Origin: Ghiorsea sp.
Lineage (GTDB): Bacteria; Pseudomonadota; Zetaproteobacteria; Mariprofundales; Mariprofundaceae
DNA: 5,972 nucleotides
NCBI GenBank assembly: GCA_021772875.1
Contig: JAJFLD010000216.1
Span: forward strand, 1 to 5,972
Reading direction: 5' to 3'
In this document: positions 1 through 5,869 of the stretch, in pieces
Layout: each line of letters begins with the position of its first letter
Position numbering within the stretch: position 1 is the first letter of the stretch
Notes under the pieces: generated by a model
The model's database searches: none
What the model saw: only the letters and a program-made list of their open reading frames with translations
What the model was told of the DNA's origin: nothing
Translations under genes and position numbers: made by a program

Positions 1-83
1 AGCTTGCAGACTTAAGAATTGATACAGGCAAATGCTCTGATAAAGAAGCAGTAGCTAAAATAGTGACCTTTCTGTCAGAATAA
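1..83 (+). CDS. aroK: Shikimate kinase, C-terminal end only (partial)
   Basis: This is the 3' end of a gene that begins outside the window. The reading frame starts with the full codon at base 3 and gives 26 residues, beginning LADLRIDTGKCSDKEAV and closing at TAA (81-83). Shikimate kinases commonly end in a stretch of the form Y-x-x-x-AD-x-x-(I/V)-(D/N)-T followed by a last helix, and this fragment matches that pattern. The kinase phosphorylates the 3-hydroxyl of shikimate using ATP, in the cytoplasm. The catalytic parts (P-loop, shikimate-binding residues) lie upstream and cannot be checked. The aroB gene starts 5 bases after the stop; aroK-aroB is a widespread proteobacterial gene pair, which strengthens the assignment made from so few residues. 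The two are presumably co-transcribed. Confidence 0.82.
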   Translation, partial: LADLRIDTGKCSDKEAVAKIVTFLSE

Positions 84-88
84 GGCGC

Positions 89-1192
89 ATGATTATTTCT
101 TCTATCCAACAATACCGCGTTGATTTGGGCGCACGTGCTTATGATATTCATATTGAATCGGGTTGTTTGCCTGAGATTGGTATTAAACTTACCTCACTAT
201 TTGGCAAAGCAAGCCGCTGTTTGATTGTGAGCAATGATGTGGTTGCACCTTTATATTTAGATATCGTGCGAAGTTCACTGGAAGCTCAGGGTTGGGCTGT
301 TGCAGTGTATTTGATGCCCGATGGCGAGCAATTTAAAAACATTGAGCAGTGGTCTAAGATTATGGATGCGTTGATGGCTACAAAATTATCACGCCATGAA
401 CCTGTGATTGCCTTGGGTGGTGGAGTTGTGGGTGACATGACTGGTTTTGCCGCATCATGTTATCGCCGCGGTATTCCATTTGTGCAAATTCCAACCACAG
501 TATTGGCGCAGGTGGATTCAAGTGTGGGTGGTAAAACTGCAATCAACCATCCGCATGGCAAGAATATGATAGGTGCTTTTTATCAACCTAAATTGGTTTG
601 GATTGACCCATTAGTGTTGAACACGCTTGAGCAACGGCAAGTGCCTGCAGGTTTAGCAGAAGTTATCAAATATGGTTTGATTCGGGATAAAGATTTCTTT
701 CTTTGGTTATCACAACATATGCAAGAGTTATTGGCCTTGGATGACGATATTATAAGCCAAGCCATACTTCGCTCTTGTGCCCATAAAGCAGAAGTGGTGA
801 TGGCAGATGAGACGGAACAAGGGCAACGCGCCTTGTTAAACCTAGGCCATACGTTTGGTCATGCCATTGAATCAATGACGCATTACACAACATACCTACA
901 TGGTGAAGCGGTTGCTTTAGGCACGATGATGGCAACACGGCTGTCTGAACAGTTGGGCTTTGCCGCAAAGGGTACGGAACAACACGTGGTTCAAATTTTT
1001 AAAGCCGCCAACTTACCTACAGAAATCCCACAGTTTACAGCAGATGCATGGTTGGATGCCATGGGCCACGACAAGAAAAATATTGGTAGTTTAATTCGTT
1101 ATGTTTTATTGCGCGATATTGGCGATGCTTTTATTGCAGAAGACGTGACAGATAAAGATATTCGAGCCCTTATCGCATCATTTGCGCCGTGA
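89..1192 (+). CDS. aroB: 3-dehydroquinate synthase
   Basis: The 367-residue product is full length for the family. The enzyme is cytoplasmic, uses NAD+ and a divalent metal, and converts DAHP to 3-dehydroquinate, the second step of the shikimate pathway. Visible motifs are PDGEQFKN (78-84 region), the glycine-rich NAD-binding segment ALGGGVVGD (108-116), and the long conserved block around 131-167 with PTTVLAQVDSSVGGKT, K149, K158 and N159. The expected metal ligands are E191 (in AEVIKYG), H254 (in NLGHTFGHAIE) and H271 (in LHGEAV). These are assigned by comparison with the well-studied fungal enzyme domain. All are present, so the enzyme should be active. The ATG at 89 lies 5 bases after the aroK stop. 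A weak AAGG (82-85) overlaps that stop, so translation is probably coupled to aroK. The gene ends one base before the stop of the convergent plsY. Confidence 0.97.
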   Translation: MIISSIQQYRVDLGARAYDIHIESGCLPEIGIKLTSLFGKASRCLIVSNDVVAPLYLDIVRSSLEAQGWAVAVYLMPDGEQFKNIEQWSKIMDALMATKLSRHEPVIALGGGVVGDMTGFAASCYRRGIPFVQIPTTVLAQVDSSVGGKTAINHPHGKNMIGAFYQPKLVWIDPLVLNTLEQRQVPAGLAEVIKYGLIRDKDFFLWLSQHMQELLALDDDIISQAILRSCAHKAEVVMADETEQGQRALLNLGHTFGHAIESMTHYTTYLHGEAVALGTMMATRLSEQLGFAAKGTEQHVVQIFKAANLPTEIPQFTADAWLDAMGHDKKNIGSLIRYVLLRDIGDAFIAEDVTDKDIRALIASFAP

Positions 1193-1193
1193 A

Positions 1194-1784
1194 TTAATCT
1201 TCAGTGCCTGCAATAAGGCGTTTGATGTTGCTGTGATGACGAATAATCATGAGGCTTCCCAAAAGAGAACAAGTCATAATACCTTCCTGAGTTGCATCAA
1301 GTAACCAAGCGAAAACAGGTAAAACAGCACCTGCGAGCATAGATGCAAGGGAAACAAATTTTGAAAGCTTAAATACAAGCAACCAAACCACAAAAGAACA
1401 CAATGCTACCCAAGGCATCCAAGGGATTAATACACCAAACATGGTTGCAACCCCTTTACCACCTTTGAATTTAAGGTAGATAGGGAAGATGTGTCCTAGA
1501 AATGCAGCAAGTGCAATCAGGGCAATTTCGAATTCATTCAGTCCCAGTTGAAAGGCAAATGCTACGGGTATCACACCTTTTAAAATATCTGCAAGCAAGG
1601 TAAGTATACCAACCTTTTTTCCGCCAGTTCTTAACGCATTGGTAGCGCCAATATTACCGCTGCCATGTTGTCGAGGATCTTTGCCAGAGAGCCAACGTGA
1701 AAACAATAAACCAAAAGGGATAGCGCCCATAAAGTATGTCGCGGTAAGTAACAATAATGCTGGTTGGGATAGAGAAAATGCCAT
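1194..1784 (-). CDS. plsY: Acyl-phosphate:glycerol-3-phosphate acyltransferase PlsY
   Basis: The product is a 196-residue, strongly hydrophobic inner-membrane protein of the usual PlsY length. PlsY transfers an acyl group from acyl-phosphate to position 1 of glycerol-3-phosphate, giving lysophosphatidate, the first step of phospholipid synthesis. The three family signatures are present: GSGNIGATN (41-49), the block 97-114 with GHIFPIYLKFKGGKGVAT, and the C-terminal RHHSNIKRLIAGTE (182-195). Hydrophobic stretches near 8-30, 58-80, 84-104, 111-138 and 143-163 fit a multi-pass topology; the exact helix borders are my estimate. The ATG is 3 bases after the stop of the upstream NDUFA9-like gene and has no strong ribosome site, so translational coupling is likely. 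Downstream it meets aroB tail to tail with one base between the stops. Confidence 0.96.
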   Translation of the reverse strand: MAFSLSQPALLLLTATYFMGAIPFGLLFSRWLSGKDPRQHGSGNIGATNALRTGGKKVGILTLLADILKGVIPVAFAFQLGLNEFEIALIALAAFLGHIFPIYLKFKGGKGVATMFGVLIPWMPWVALCSFVVWLLVFKLSKFVSLASMLAGAVLPVFAWLLDATQEGIMTCSLLGSLMIIRHHSNIKRLIAGTED

Positions 1785-1787
1785 GTT

Positions 1788-2738
1788 TTAGGTCTTGCGG
1801 TAATGTGTGCGTGCGCTATCAAGGCGCTGTTGCAACAAAGTAGCTTGGTTATCACTTGCTAAAACGGGCAATAACGACTCGAAAGAGGCTGTTGTGCCAA
1901 ACATTTCAGGGAAAGCTTGGTCTTGTGTGATGTTATCATATTTGAGTAATTTAAGCTGTTCGGCTGTGACAAAGGGTTTGGGTAAGAGTTTGGCGATAAT
2001 GGGCAATAAAATAGCATTGAAAAGGGGCATTGAAAATACGATACGTTTGCGACCAAGGGCTTGCATCCACAAGTTGGTGATGGTCTTTAGCGTGTATGTT
2101 TGGCTGCCGGCAAGGGTGAAGATTTGTTTTGAAGTCTTAGCATTGCCGATGCTTAATACAAATGCGCGCGCGACGTCTTCGACCCAAATAGGTTGAAACT
2201 TGGCCTGTTCTGAAAGGGCTGGTAAAAAAGGTGCAAAGGCAGATAAAGATTTTAAGCGCATTAGAAACGAATCATTAGCGCCAAAAATGGTTGCGGGTCT
2301 AAAAATTGTCCACTGCAAGCTTGTATTTTGTATGATGTCTTCTGCTTGGCGTTTGCTTTTTGCATAGGCATTTTCTTTCACTGCATCTTCGCTAAGCAAG
2401 GCACTCATATGCAACAATTGTGGTACATGAGCATTTTCACAGGCAACACAAACTTTTTTTACGCCTTCAATGTGTTCAGCTTCAAGGGTGTTTCGGCCAC
2501 TCTCAAAGAGTAACCCCACCAAGTTAATCACACAGTCATTGCCTTGAATCGCCTCATCCAAGCCTTTGCCCGATACAATATCAGCAACTTTCACTTGAAT
2601 ACCTTTAAGACGCATATCGCGCGCACGTGCAGGATGCCGTGTAGTAATAGTGACTTGATGACCTGCATCAATGGCTTGGCGTGCAATCGCCCTACCCACA
2701 AAACTAGCACCACCAATGATGCAAATACGTTTACTCAT
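1788..2738 (-). CDS. NDUFA9-like atypical short-chain dehydrogenase/reductase (NAD(P)-binding epimerase family)
   Basis: The product is a 316-residue soluble protein with an N-terminal Rossmann fold of the atypical SDR class, closest in feel to bacterial proteins annotated as complex I NDUFA9 subunit family. What can be seen: a strand and glycine-rich loop IIGGASFVG (7-15), TTRHP (32-36) after the second strand, INLVG (71-75), a YxxxK pair at Y125/K129 inside NAYAKSK, and RPATIFG (147-153), all typical positions for this family. The C-terminal half (about 230-316) is the less conserved substrate or partner domain. One glycine of the nucleotide loop is serine (S12). The function of bacterial members is not well established: in mitochondria NDUFA9 is an accessory complex I subunit, while other relatives act on sugars, lipids or quinones. 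The ATG at 2738 has a good GGGGA ribosome site 9 bases upstream (2748-2752). It precedes plsY by 3 bases. Fold confident, role uncertain. Confidence 0.85.
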   Translation of the reverse strand: MSKRICIIGGASFVGRAIARQAIDAGHQVTITTRHPARARDMRLKGIQVKVADIVSGKGLDEAIQGNDCVINLVGLLFESGRNTLEAEHIEGVKKVCVACENAHVPQLLHMSALLSEDAVKENAYAKSKRQAEDIIQNTSLQWTIFRPATIFGANDSFLMRLKSLSAFAPFLPALSEQAKFQPIWVEDVARAFVLSIGNAKTSKQIFTLAGSQTYTLKTITNLWMQALGRKRIVFSMPLFNAILLPIIAKLLPKPFVTAEQLKLLKYDNITQDQAFPEMFGTTASFESLLPVLASDNQATLLQQRLDSARTHYRKT

Positions 2739-2747
2739 ATCAGAAAA

Positions 2748-2752
2748 TCCCC
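2748..2752 (-). promoter_or_regulatory. Ribosome binding site of the NDUFA9-like gene
   Basis: On the minus strand this reads GGGGA, 9 bases before the ATG at 2738-2736. It supports that start and shows that the gene can be translated independently of panD, whose stop lies 77 bases away. Confidence 0.6.
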
Positions 2753-2782
2753 ATGCATATCAATCAAGTATATCAAAGCTGC

Positions 2783-2813
2783 GCATAGTATACTTAATGC
2801 AATAAATTGTCAG
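2783..2813 (-). promoter_or_regulatory. Candidate internal promoter with palindrome, between panD and the NDUFA9-like gene
   Basis: Read on the minus strand, CTGACA (2813-2808) resembles a -35 box and TATACT (2792-2787) a -10 box, separated by 15 bases. The shifted hexamer TACTAT (2790-2785) would give a 17-base spacer. The -10 sits in a near-palindrome: GCAT (2783-2786), the perfect palindrome AGTATACT (2787-2794), then TA and ATGC (2797-2800). A second TATACT follows at 2772-2767 on the same strand. The whole 77-base gap is A/T-rich. This would let the NDUFA9-like gene and plsY be expressed separately from panBCD. The spacing is not ideal, so it is a prediction only. Confidence 0.33.
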
Positions 2814-2815
2814 GC

Positions 2816-3199
2816 TTACAGTTGGTTTTGTGCCAGCTCACCTTTGGTTTGATGGCTGATGGCATTATTGGCTTTTAAATATACCAAATCAGGTTGAAAT
2901 AAAGCTGCTTCGTTTGTCTCAAATTCAGCATAGGTGCAAATAATAAGTATGTCGTCAACATTAGCCTTGTGCGCAGCGGCACCATTGATGCCAATTGTTT
3001 TAGAGCCAGCAGGCGCAACAATGGCATAGGTGGTAAAACGTTCACCATTGGTAACATTGTAAATGTGCAATTGTTCAAAGGGTAAAATATTTGCCGCATG
3101 CATGAGCTCACGGTCTATGGCACATGAACCTTCATAAGCAAGCTCTGCGTGGGTGACAGTAGCGCGATGCAGTTTTGATTTAAGTAATGTTAAACGCAT
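2816..3199 (-). CDS. panD: Aspartate 1-decarboxylase (pyruvoyl-dependent), proenzyme
   Basis: The product is a 127-residue protein of normal family length that decarboxylates L-aspartate to beta-alanine, one of the two halves of pantothenate. It is made as a proenzyme that self-cleaves between G24 and S25 (in AYEGSCAID); the serine becomes the catalytic pyruvoyl group. Conserved residues that I can place are K9 and H11 (KSKLHRATVT), Y22, R54, T57 and Y58 (NGERFTTYAI), and the NGAAAH segment (72-77). All are intact, so processing should be normal. The ATG (3199-3197) lies inside the last codons of panC with a 10-base overlap, and has a clear AAGGA ribosome site 6 bases upstream (3210-3206). 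It is the third gene of a panBCD operon. Some bacteria need PanM (PanZ) to speed cleavage; no such gene is visible here. Confidence 0.97.
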   Translation of the reverse strand: MRLTLLKSKLHRATVTHAELAYEGSCAIDRELMHAANILPFEQLHIYNVTNGERFTTYAIVAPAGSKTIGINGAAAHKANVDDILIICTYAEFETNEAALFQPDLVYLKANNAISHQTKGELAQNQL

Positions 3200-4056
3200 A
3201 ATTTTTCCTTGGGAGAGGCATCCAAATCAATGGGCATATTATCAATGAGCCTGGTCGATCCAATGTAGGCTGCAATGAAAATACGCAGCGGCTCGTTTGT
3301 TTCTAGTGATGTTGCAGGCAACAACGTATGTTCATGACAAAGCGTTAAGTAATCAAGATGGATATTTTGTTGTTGTAGATGCGCCAGGCCAAGGTTTAAA
3401 GTGGATTGTAAGTCTAAACCTTCTATGGCTGCATCTTGTATCAAACGCATAGTTGCTATCAAAGCAACAGCTTGTTGGCGTTCGTTTGTGCTTAAATAAC
3501 GATTGCGACTACTTTTGGCCAAGCCATCTTTTTCACGTTTGGTTTCACTTGCTACAATTTCAATGGGCATATGTAAATCAGCAACCATGCGCCGAATGAT
3601 GGTCAGTTGTTGAAAATCTTTCTCACCAAAAATAGCAATATGCGGCTGAACAATATTAAAGAGTATATTCACAACAGTGGCAACACCATCAAAGTGCCCT
3701 GCGCGTGATTGTCCACAAAGATGTTGGCTCAATGCACCAACAGTTAAGCTGACTTGCATACCGTGTTCAGGGTATAAGTTGTGAGGGTGAAAGAGAAAAT
3801 CTACACCTTCTTGTTTACATATTTCAGCATCTTGGGAGAAAGGTTTTGGATATTGTTCAAAATCTTCACCAACACCAAATTGAAGCGGATTGACATAAAT
3901 ACTTACCACCACAATGTCCGCTAAACGTTTGGCTTTGCGTATCAATGATATATGGCCTTCATGCAAGCAACCCATGGTTGCAACAAGTGCGATACGTTCT
4001 TTTTGAAAATTGCCCAGCTGCTGTTGAAGTTCAGGGGCGGAAGTTATTATTTTCAC
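3190..4056 (-). CDS. panC: Pantothenate synthetase (pantoate--beta-alanine ligase), GTG start
   Basis: The product is 288 residues, the normal length for this cytoplasmic ATP-dependent ligase, which joins pantoate and beta-alanine through a pantoyl-adenylate. It belongs to the nucleotidyltransferase superfamily: the HIGH-type motif is HEGH (32-35) in ATMGCLHEGH, followed by YVNPLQF (54-60), FGEKDFQQL (143-151), the RR pair at 155-156, and the KMSKS-like loop AKSSRNRYL (180-188). Two positions are less usual: C30 where Ala or Tyr is common, and K181 just before SSRN where a hydrophobic residue (Met or Leu) is common. The start codon is GTG at 4056-4054, not ATG; the GTG shares bases with the panB stop (GTGA, 4056-4053). 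There is no strong ribosome site, so translation is probably coupled to panB. The 3' end overlaps panD by 10 bases. Confidence 0.96.
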   Translation of the reverse strand: MKIITSAPELQQQLGNFQKERIALVATMGCLHEGHISLIRKAKRLADIVVVSIYVNPLQFGVGEDFEQYPKPFSQDAEICKQEGVDFLFHPHNLYPEHGMQVSLTVGALSQHLCGQSRAGHFDGVATVVNILFNIVQPHIAIFGEKDFQQLTIIRRMVADLHMPIEIVASETKREKDGLAKSSRNRYLSTNERQQAVALIATMRLIQDAAIEGLDLQSTLNLGLAHLQQQNIHLDYLTLCHEHTLLPATSLETNEPLRIFIAAYIGSTRLIDNMPIDLDASPKEKLCV

Positions 4057-4826
4057 CGATGATTTCTCACATCATTTGCCCATGTTGCAATGGCCTCAGT
4101 GGCTTGCTCACGCAAATTGGCATAAGGCTTGGCAAAAGGGGGTGTATGTTCAGAAAGACCCAGCACATCATGCCAGACCAACACTTGTGCATCACAAGTC
4201 AAACCCGCACCAATACCAACTGTAGAAATATTGATTTGTTGGGTGATTTGAGCAGCCAAATCATCAGGGATACACTCCAACACTATCGCCAAAGCACCTG
4301 CCTTAGCGACAGCAAGAGCATCATCATAAATGCTTTGGTATTCTTCATGGCTGTTACCACGCGGTTTGAAATTACCAAATCTTTTCACTGATTGCGGCGT
4401 CAAACCCACGTGTCCTACCACTGCAATACCACGCTCACTAAGAAACTGAATGGTTTCAGCCATAGCAACACCACCTTCAAGTTTCACCGCGTCACAGCCT
4501 GTTTCTTGTAAAATGCGTGCACTTGTTGCAAAAGCTTGTTCTTTAGATTGTTGGTAAGCGCCAAAGGGCAAATCGCAAACCACCCATGCTGATTGGCGAG
4601 CGCGCATCACAGCAGAAGTGTGTAGTATCATGTCTTCAATGGTTACGGGAATTGTGGTGTCATAGCCTAAGTTGACCATGCCAAGCGAATCGCCAACCAA
4701 AATGACATCAACGCCAGCTTGTTCGGCAATACGTGTTGACCCTGCATCATAAGCAGTAAGCCATACCAGAGGTTGTTGTTGCTGTTTTGCTGCAATAAGT
4801 GTGGCAGCAGTAACTTTCTTGTTCAT
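4053..4826 (-). CDS. panB: 3-methyl-2-oxobutanoate hydroxymethyltransferase (ketopantoate hydroxymethyltransferase)
   Basis: PanB adds a hydroxymethyl group from 5,10-methylene-tetrahydrofolate to 2-oxoisovalerate, making ketopantoate, the first committed step of pantothenate synthesis. The 257-residue product fits the family length and its TIM-barrel fold. Motifs visible: WLTAYD (22-27), VGDSLGMV (44-51) with metal-binding D46, CDLPFGAY (84-91) with D85, AVKLEGG (113-119) with E117, GHVGLTPQ (138-145), and E184 in IVLECIP, the likely catalytic base. The frame stays open 26 codons further upstream to 4904, but that stretch is lysine/arginine-rich and unlike PanB. The ATG at 4826 begins the usual MNKKVTAATL-type N-terminus and has GGGGA 5 bases upstream (4836-4832), so I chose it. 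First gene of panBCD; its stop overlaps the panC start by 4 bases. Confidence 0.97.
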   Translation of the reverse strand: MNKKVTAATLIAAKQQQQPLVWLTAYDAGSTRIAEQAGVDVILVGDSLGMVNLGYDTTIPVTIEDMILHTSAVMRARQSAWVVCDLPFGAYQQSKEQAFATSARILQETGCDAVKLEGGVAMAETIQFLSERGIAVVGHVGLTPQSVKRFGNFKPRGNSHEEYQSIYDDALAVAKAGALAIVLECIPDDLAAQITQQINISTVGIGAGLTCDAQVLVWHDVLGLSEHTPPFAKPYANLREQATEAIATWANDVRNHR

Positions 4827-4894
4827 TGTTTTCCCCGTTCCGCTTCGGTCTGCAAGGCAGTACCGTCTTCTGGAGTTCTTCATAGCTGGCGACA

Positions 4895-4923
4895 ATGTTA
4901 GCATGCATATTAAAAATGACCAA
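4895..4923 (-). promoter_or_regulatory. Candidate promoter for panBCD
   Basis: On the minus strand, TTGGTC (4923-4918) could be a weak -35 box, followed after exactly 17 bases by TAACAT (4900-4895) as a -10 box. The -10 is preceded by TGC, giving an extended -10 pattern (TGnTAnnnT). Transcription would start near 4888 and leave a leader of roughly 60 bases before the panB ATG at 4826. It is a sequence match only, with no experimental support. Confidence 0.42.
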
Positions 4924-4943
4924 TTCAGTATGGCACAAGCACC

Positions 4944-4971
4944 TTAAGCGGTGATGAATGTTACCTATACT
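4944..4971 (+). promoter_or_regulatory. Candidate promoter for the DUF481 gene
   Basis: TATACT (4966-4971) matches five of six bases of a sigma-70 -10 box. The corresponding -35 region, TTAAGC (4944-4949, 16-base spacer), is weak. The start would be near 4978, with a leader of about 45 bases before the ATG at 5024. It stands back to back with the candidate panB promoter, the two -35 boxes being 20 bases apart. Confidence 0.4.
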
Positions 4972-5011
4972 TACCCATGGCTGTAATTATGATGCGCAAC
5001 AATTCTTAAGT

Positions 5012-5017
5012 AAGGAG
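5012..5017 (+). promoter_or_regulatory. Strong ribosome binding site that fixes the DUF481 start
   Basis: AAGGAG stands 6 bases before the ATG at 5024. The open frame extends upstream to an ATG at 4958, but that one has no ribosome site and would put 22 extra residues before a textbook signal peptide. This site decides for 5024. Confidence 0.85.
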
Positions 5018-5023
5018 TATGCA

Positions 5024-5722
5024 ATGAAAAAAATATTAGCAGCAGCTTTGATGGTTACAGGTTTTGTGAGTTTAGCCACGGCAGCAGAATGGAAATCCAA
5101 TCTTGAGTTGGGTTATGTGCAAACCAGCGGCAATACTGAAACAAGCTCAATGAATACCAAGGGTAAAGCTATTCGTGATGGTGAGACATGGCGTACAACG
5201 GTGCAGGCTTCAGCTTTAAATGCTACCGATGCCAAAAGAACAATTGCTGAAAAATATGCAATTTCAGCGCAAGAGGATTGGAAAATAAGCGAATCAGGCT
5301 TTTTATTTGGTCGTATAGCTTTTGATACAGATCGTTTTGGTGGTTTCAAAAAACGCACAAGTGAAACGCTGGGTTATGGTTTTGATATTTTAAAAACTGA
5401 TGAGCGACAATGGAATGCAGAGATTGGTGGTGGTGCGCGTCAAACTGAGCTTACCACAGGTGAAAAAACATCCAATGTTGTGGTGCGCGCGGCTACTTTT
5501 TACAACTGGAAAATCAGTAAAACAGCGACCTTTTCGCAAGAGCTGAAATCAGAAGGTGGTAAAGATGGTTATGTCAGTAATTCAGTAACCTCATTATTAA
5601 ATCAAGTATCAGGTAATCTCTCAAGCAAGGTTTCTTATGCTGTTCAACACACTTCAAAAGTGCCAGTAGGTACAAAAAAGCTGAACAAAGAATTGTCGGC
5701 ATCGTTGGTTTTTTCTTACTAA
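5024..5722 (+). CDS. DUF481 (YdiY-like) outer-membrane beta-barrel protein
   Basis: The product is 232 residues. It starts with a clear Sec signal peptide: MKK, a hydrophobic core (about 4-17) and an AxA-type cleavage site, A18-T19-A20 before A21-E22-W23. The mature part begins with the DUF481 hallmark ELGYVQTSGNTETSSMN (27-44) and continues as alternating strands rich in aromatic, Gly, Ser and Thr residues with charged turns. It ends in LVFSY, an aromatic C-terminus of the kind recognised by the BAM machinery. The family includes E. coli YdiY, described as a putative salt-induced outer membrane protein; the molecular function is unknown. The gene is a single-gene unit: transcribed away from panB, with its own strong ribosome site, and closed by an intrinsic terminator 29 bases after the stop. 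Assignment to the family is firm; transport or structural role is not known. Confidence 0.9.
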   Translation: MKKILAAALMVTGFVSLATAAEWKSNLELGYVQTSGNTETSSMNTKGKAIRDGETWRTTVQASALNATDAKRTIAEKYAISAQEDWKISESGFLFGRIAFDTDRFGGFKKRTSETLGYGFDILKTDERQWNAEIGGGARQTELTTGEKTSNVVVRAATFYNWKISKTATFSQELKSEGGKDGYVSNSVTSLLNQVSGNLSSKVSYAVQHTSKVPVGTKKLNKELSASLVFSY

Positions 5723-5750
5723 CAGCTTTAAGCCAAGTTGTCTGAAAACC

Positions 5751-5782
5751 AAAGGGCGCTAACGATGTTGGCGCCTTTTTTT
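5751..5782 (+). terminator. Rho-independent terminator after the DUF481 gene
   Basis: AAAGGGCGCTAAC (5751-5763) and GTTGGCGCCTTTT (5767-5779) form a 13-pair stem with two G-U pairs around a GAT loop. The T-run covers 5776-5782 (seven T). The core GGCGC/GCGCC is GC-rich. This is a textbook intrinsic terminator for rightward transcription and separates DUF481 from the next gene. Confidence 0.92.
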
Positions 5783-5805
5783 GATATAACCCTAAGATGT
5801 GTGTA

Positions 5806-5834
5806 TCGACAAATTAATCTGAGTTCCATACCTT
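5806..5834 (+). promoter_or_regulatory. Weak candidate promoter for the GlcD-like gene
   Basis: TCGACA (5806-5811) matches five of six bases of a -35 box; 17 bases later TACCTT (5829-5834) is a poor -10 box. Because a strong terminator precedes it, the downstream gene needs a promoter in this 87-base stretch, and this is the best pair I see. The start would fall near 5841. Confidence 0.25.
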
Positions 5835-5856
5835 TCTTCACTTGAATGAGGAAGAG

Positions 5857-5862
5857 AGGTGG
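5857..5862 (+). promoter_or_regulatory. Ribosome binding site supporting a TTG start
   Basis: AGGTGG, preceded by GAG, lies 7 bases before TTG at 5870. The in-frame ATG at 5846 has only pyrimidine-rich sequence before it and no ribosome site. The site therefore favours TTG. Confidence 0.55.
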
Positions 5863-5869
5863 TTTTGAT

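Noticed and set aside
1206..1219. Possible bidirectional terminator hairpin between aroB and plsY
   Set aside because: The stem is only about four pairs, lies inside the plsY coding end and has no T-run on either strand.
1807..2196. 129-codon open frame on the plus strand
   Set aside because: It is fully antisense to the NDUFA9-like gene and looks like a chance frame in its complement.
3945..4391. 148-codon open frame on the plus strand
   Set aside because: It lies antisense across the panB/panC junction, both of which are certain genes with intact motifs. Its product has no recognisable domain and no ribosome site was evident.
4827..4904. 26-codon N-terminal extension of panB
   Set aside because: It would overlap the candidate promoter and leader, is not PanB-like, and lacks a ribosome site, whereas the ATG at 4826 has GGGGA in place.
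4943..5010. Repeated CTTAAG hexamers (4943-4948 and 5005-5010)
   Set aside because: Six-base self-complementary words in A/T-rich DNA recur by chance; another occurs near base 10, with no consistent spacing or flanking similarity.
4958..5023. 22-codon upstream extension of the DUF481 protein
   Set aside because: It would bury the signal peptide; AAGGAG directly before 5024 marks the real start.
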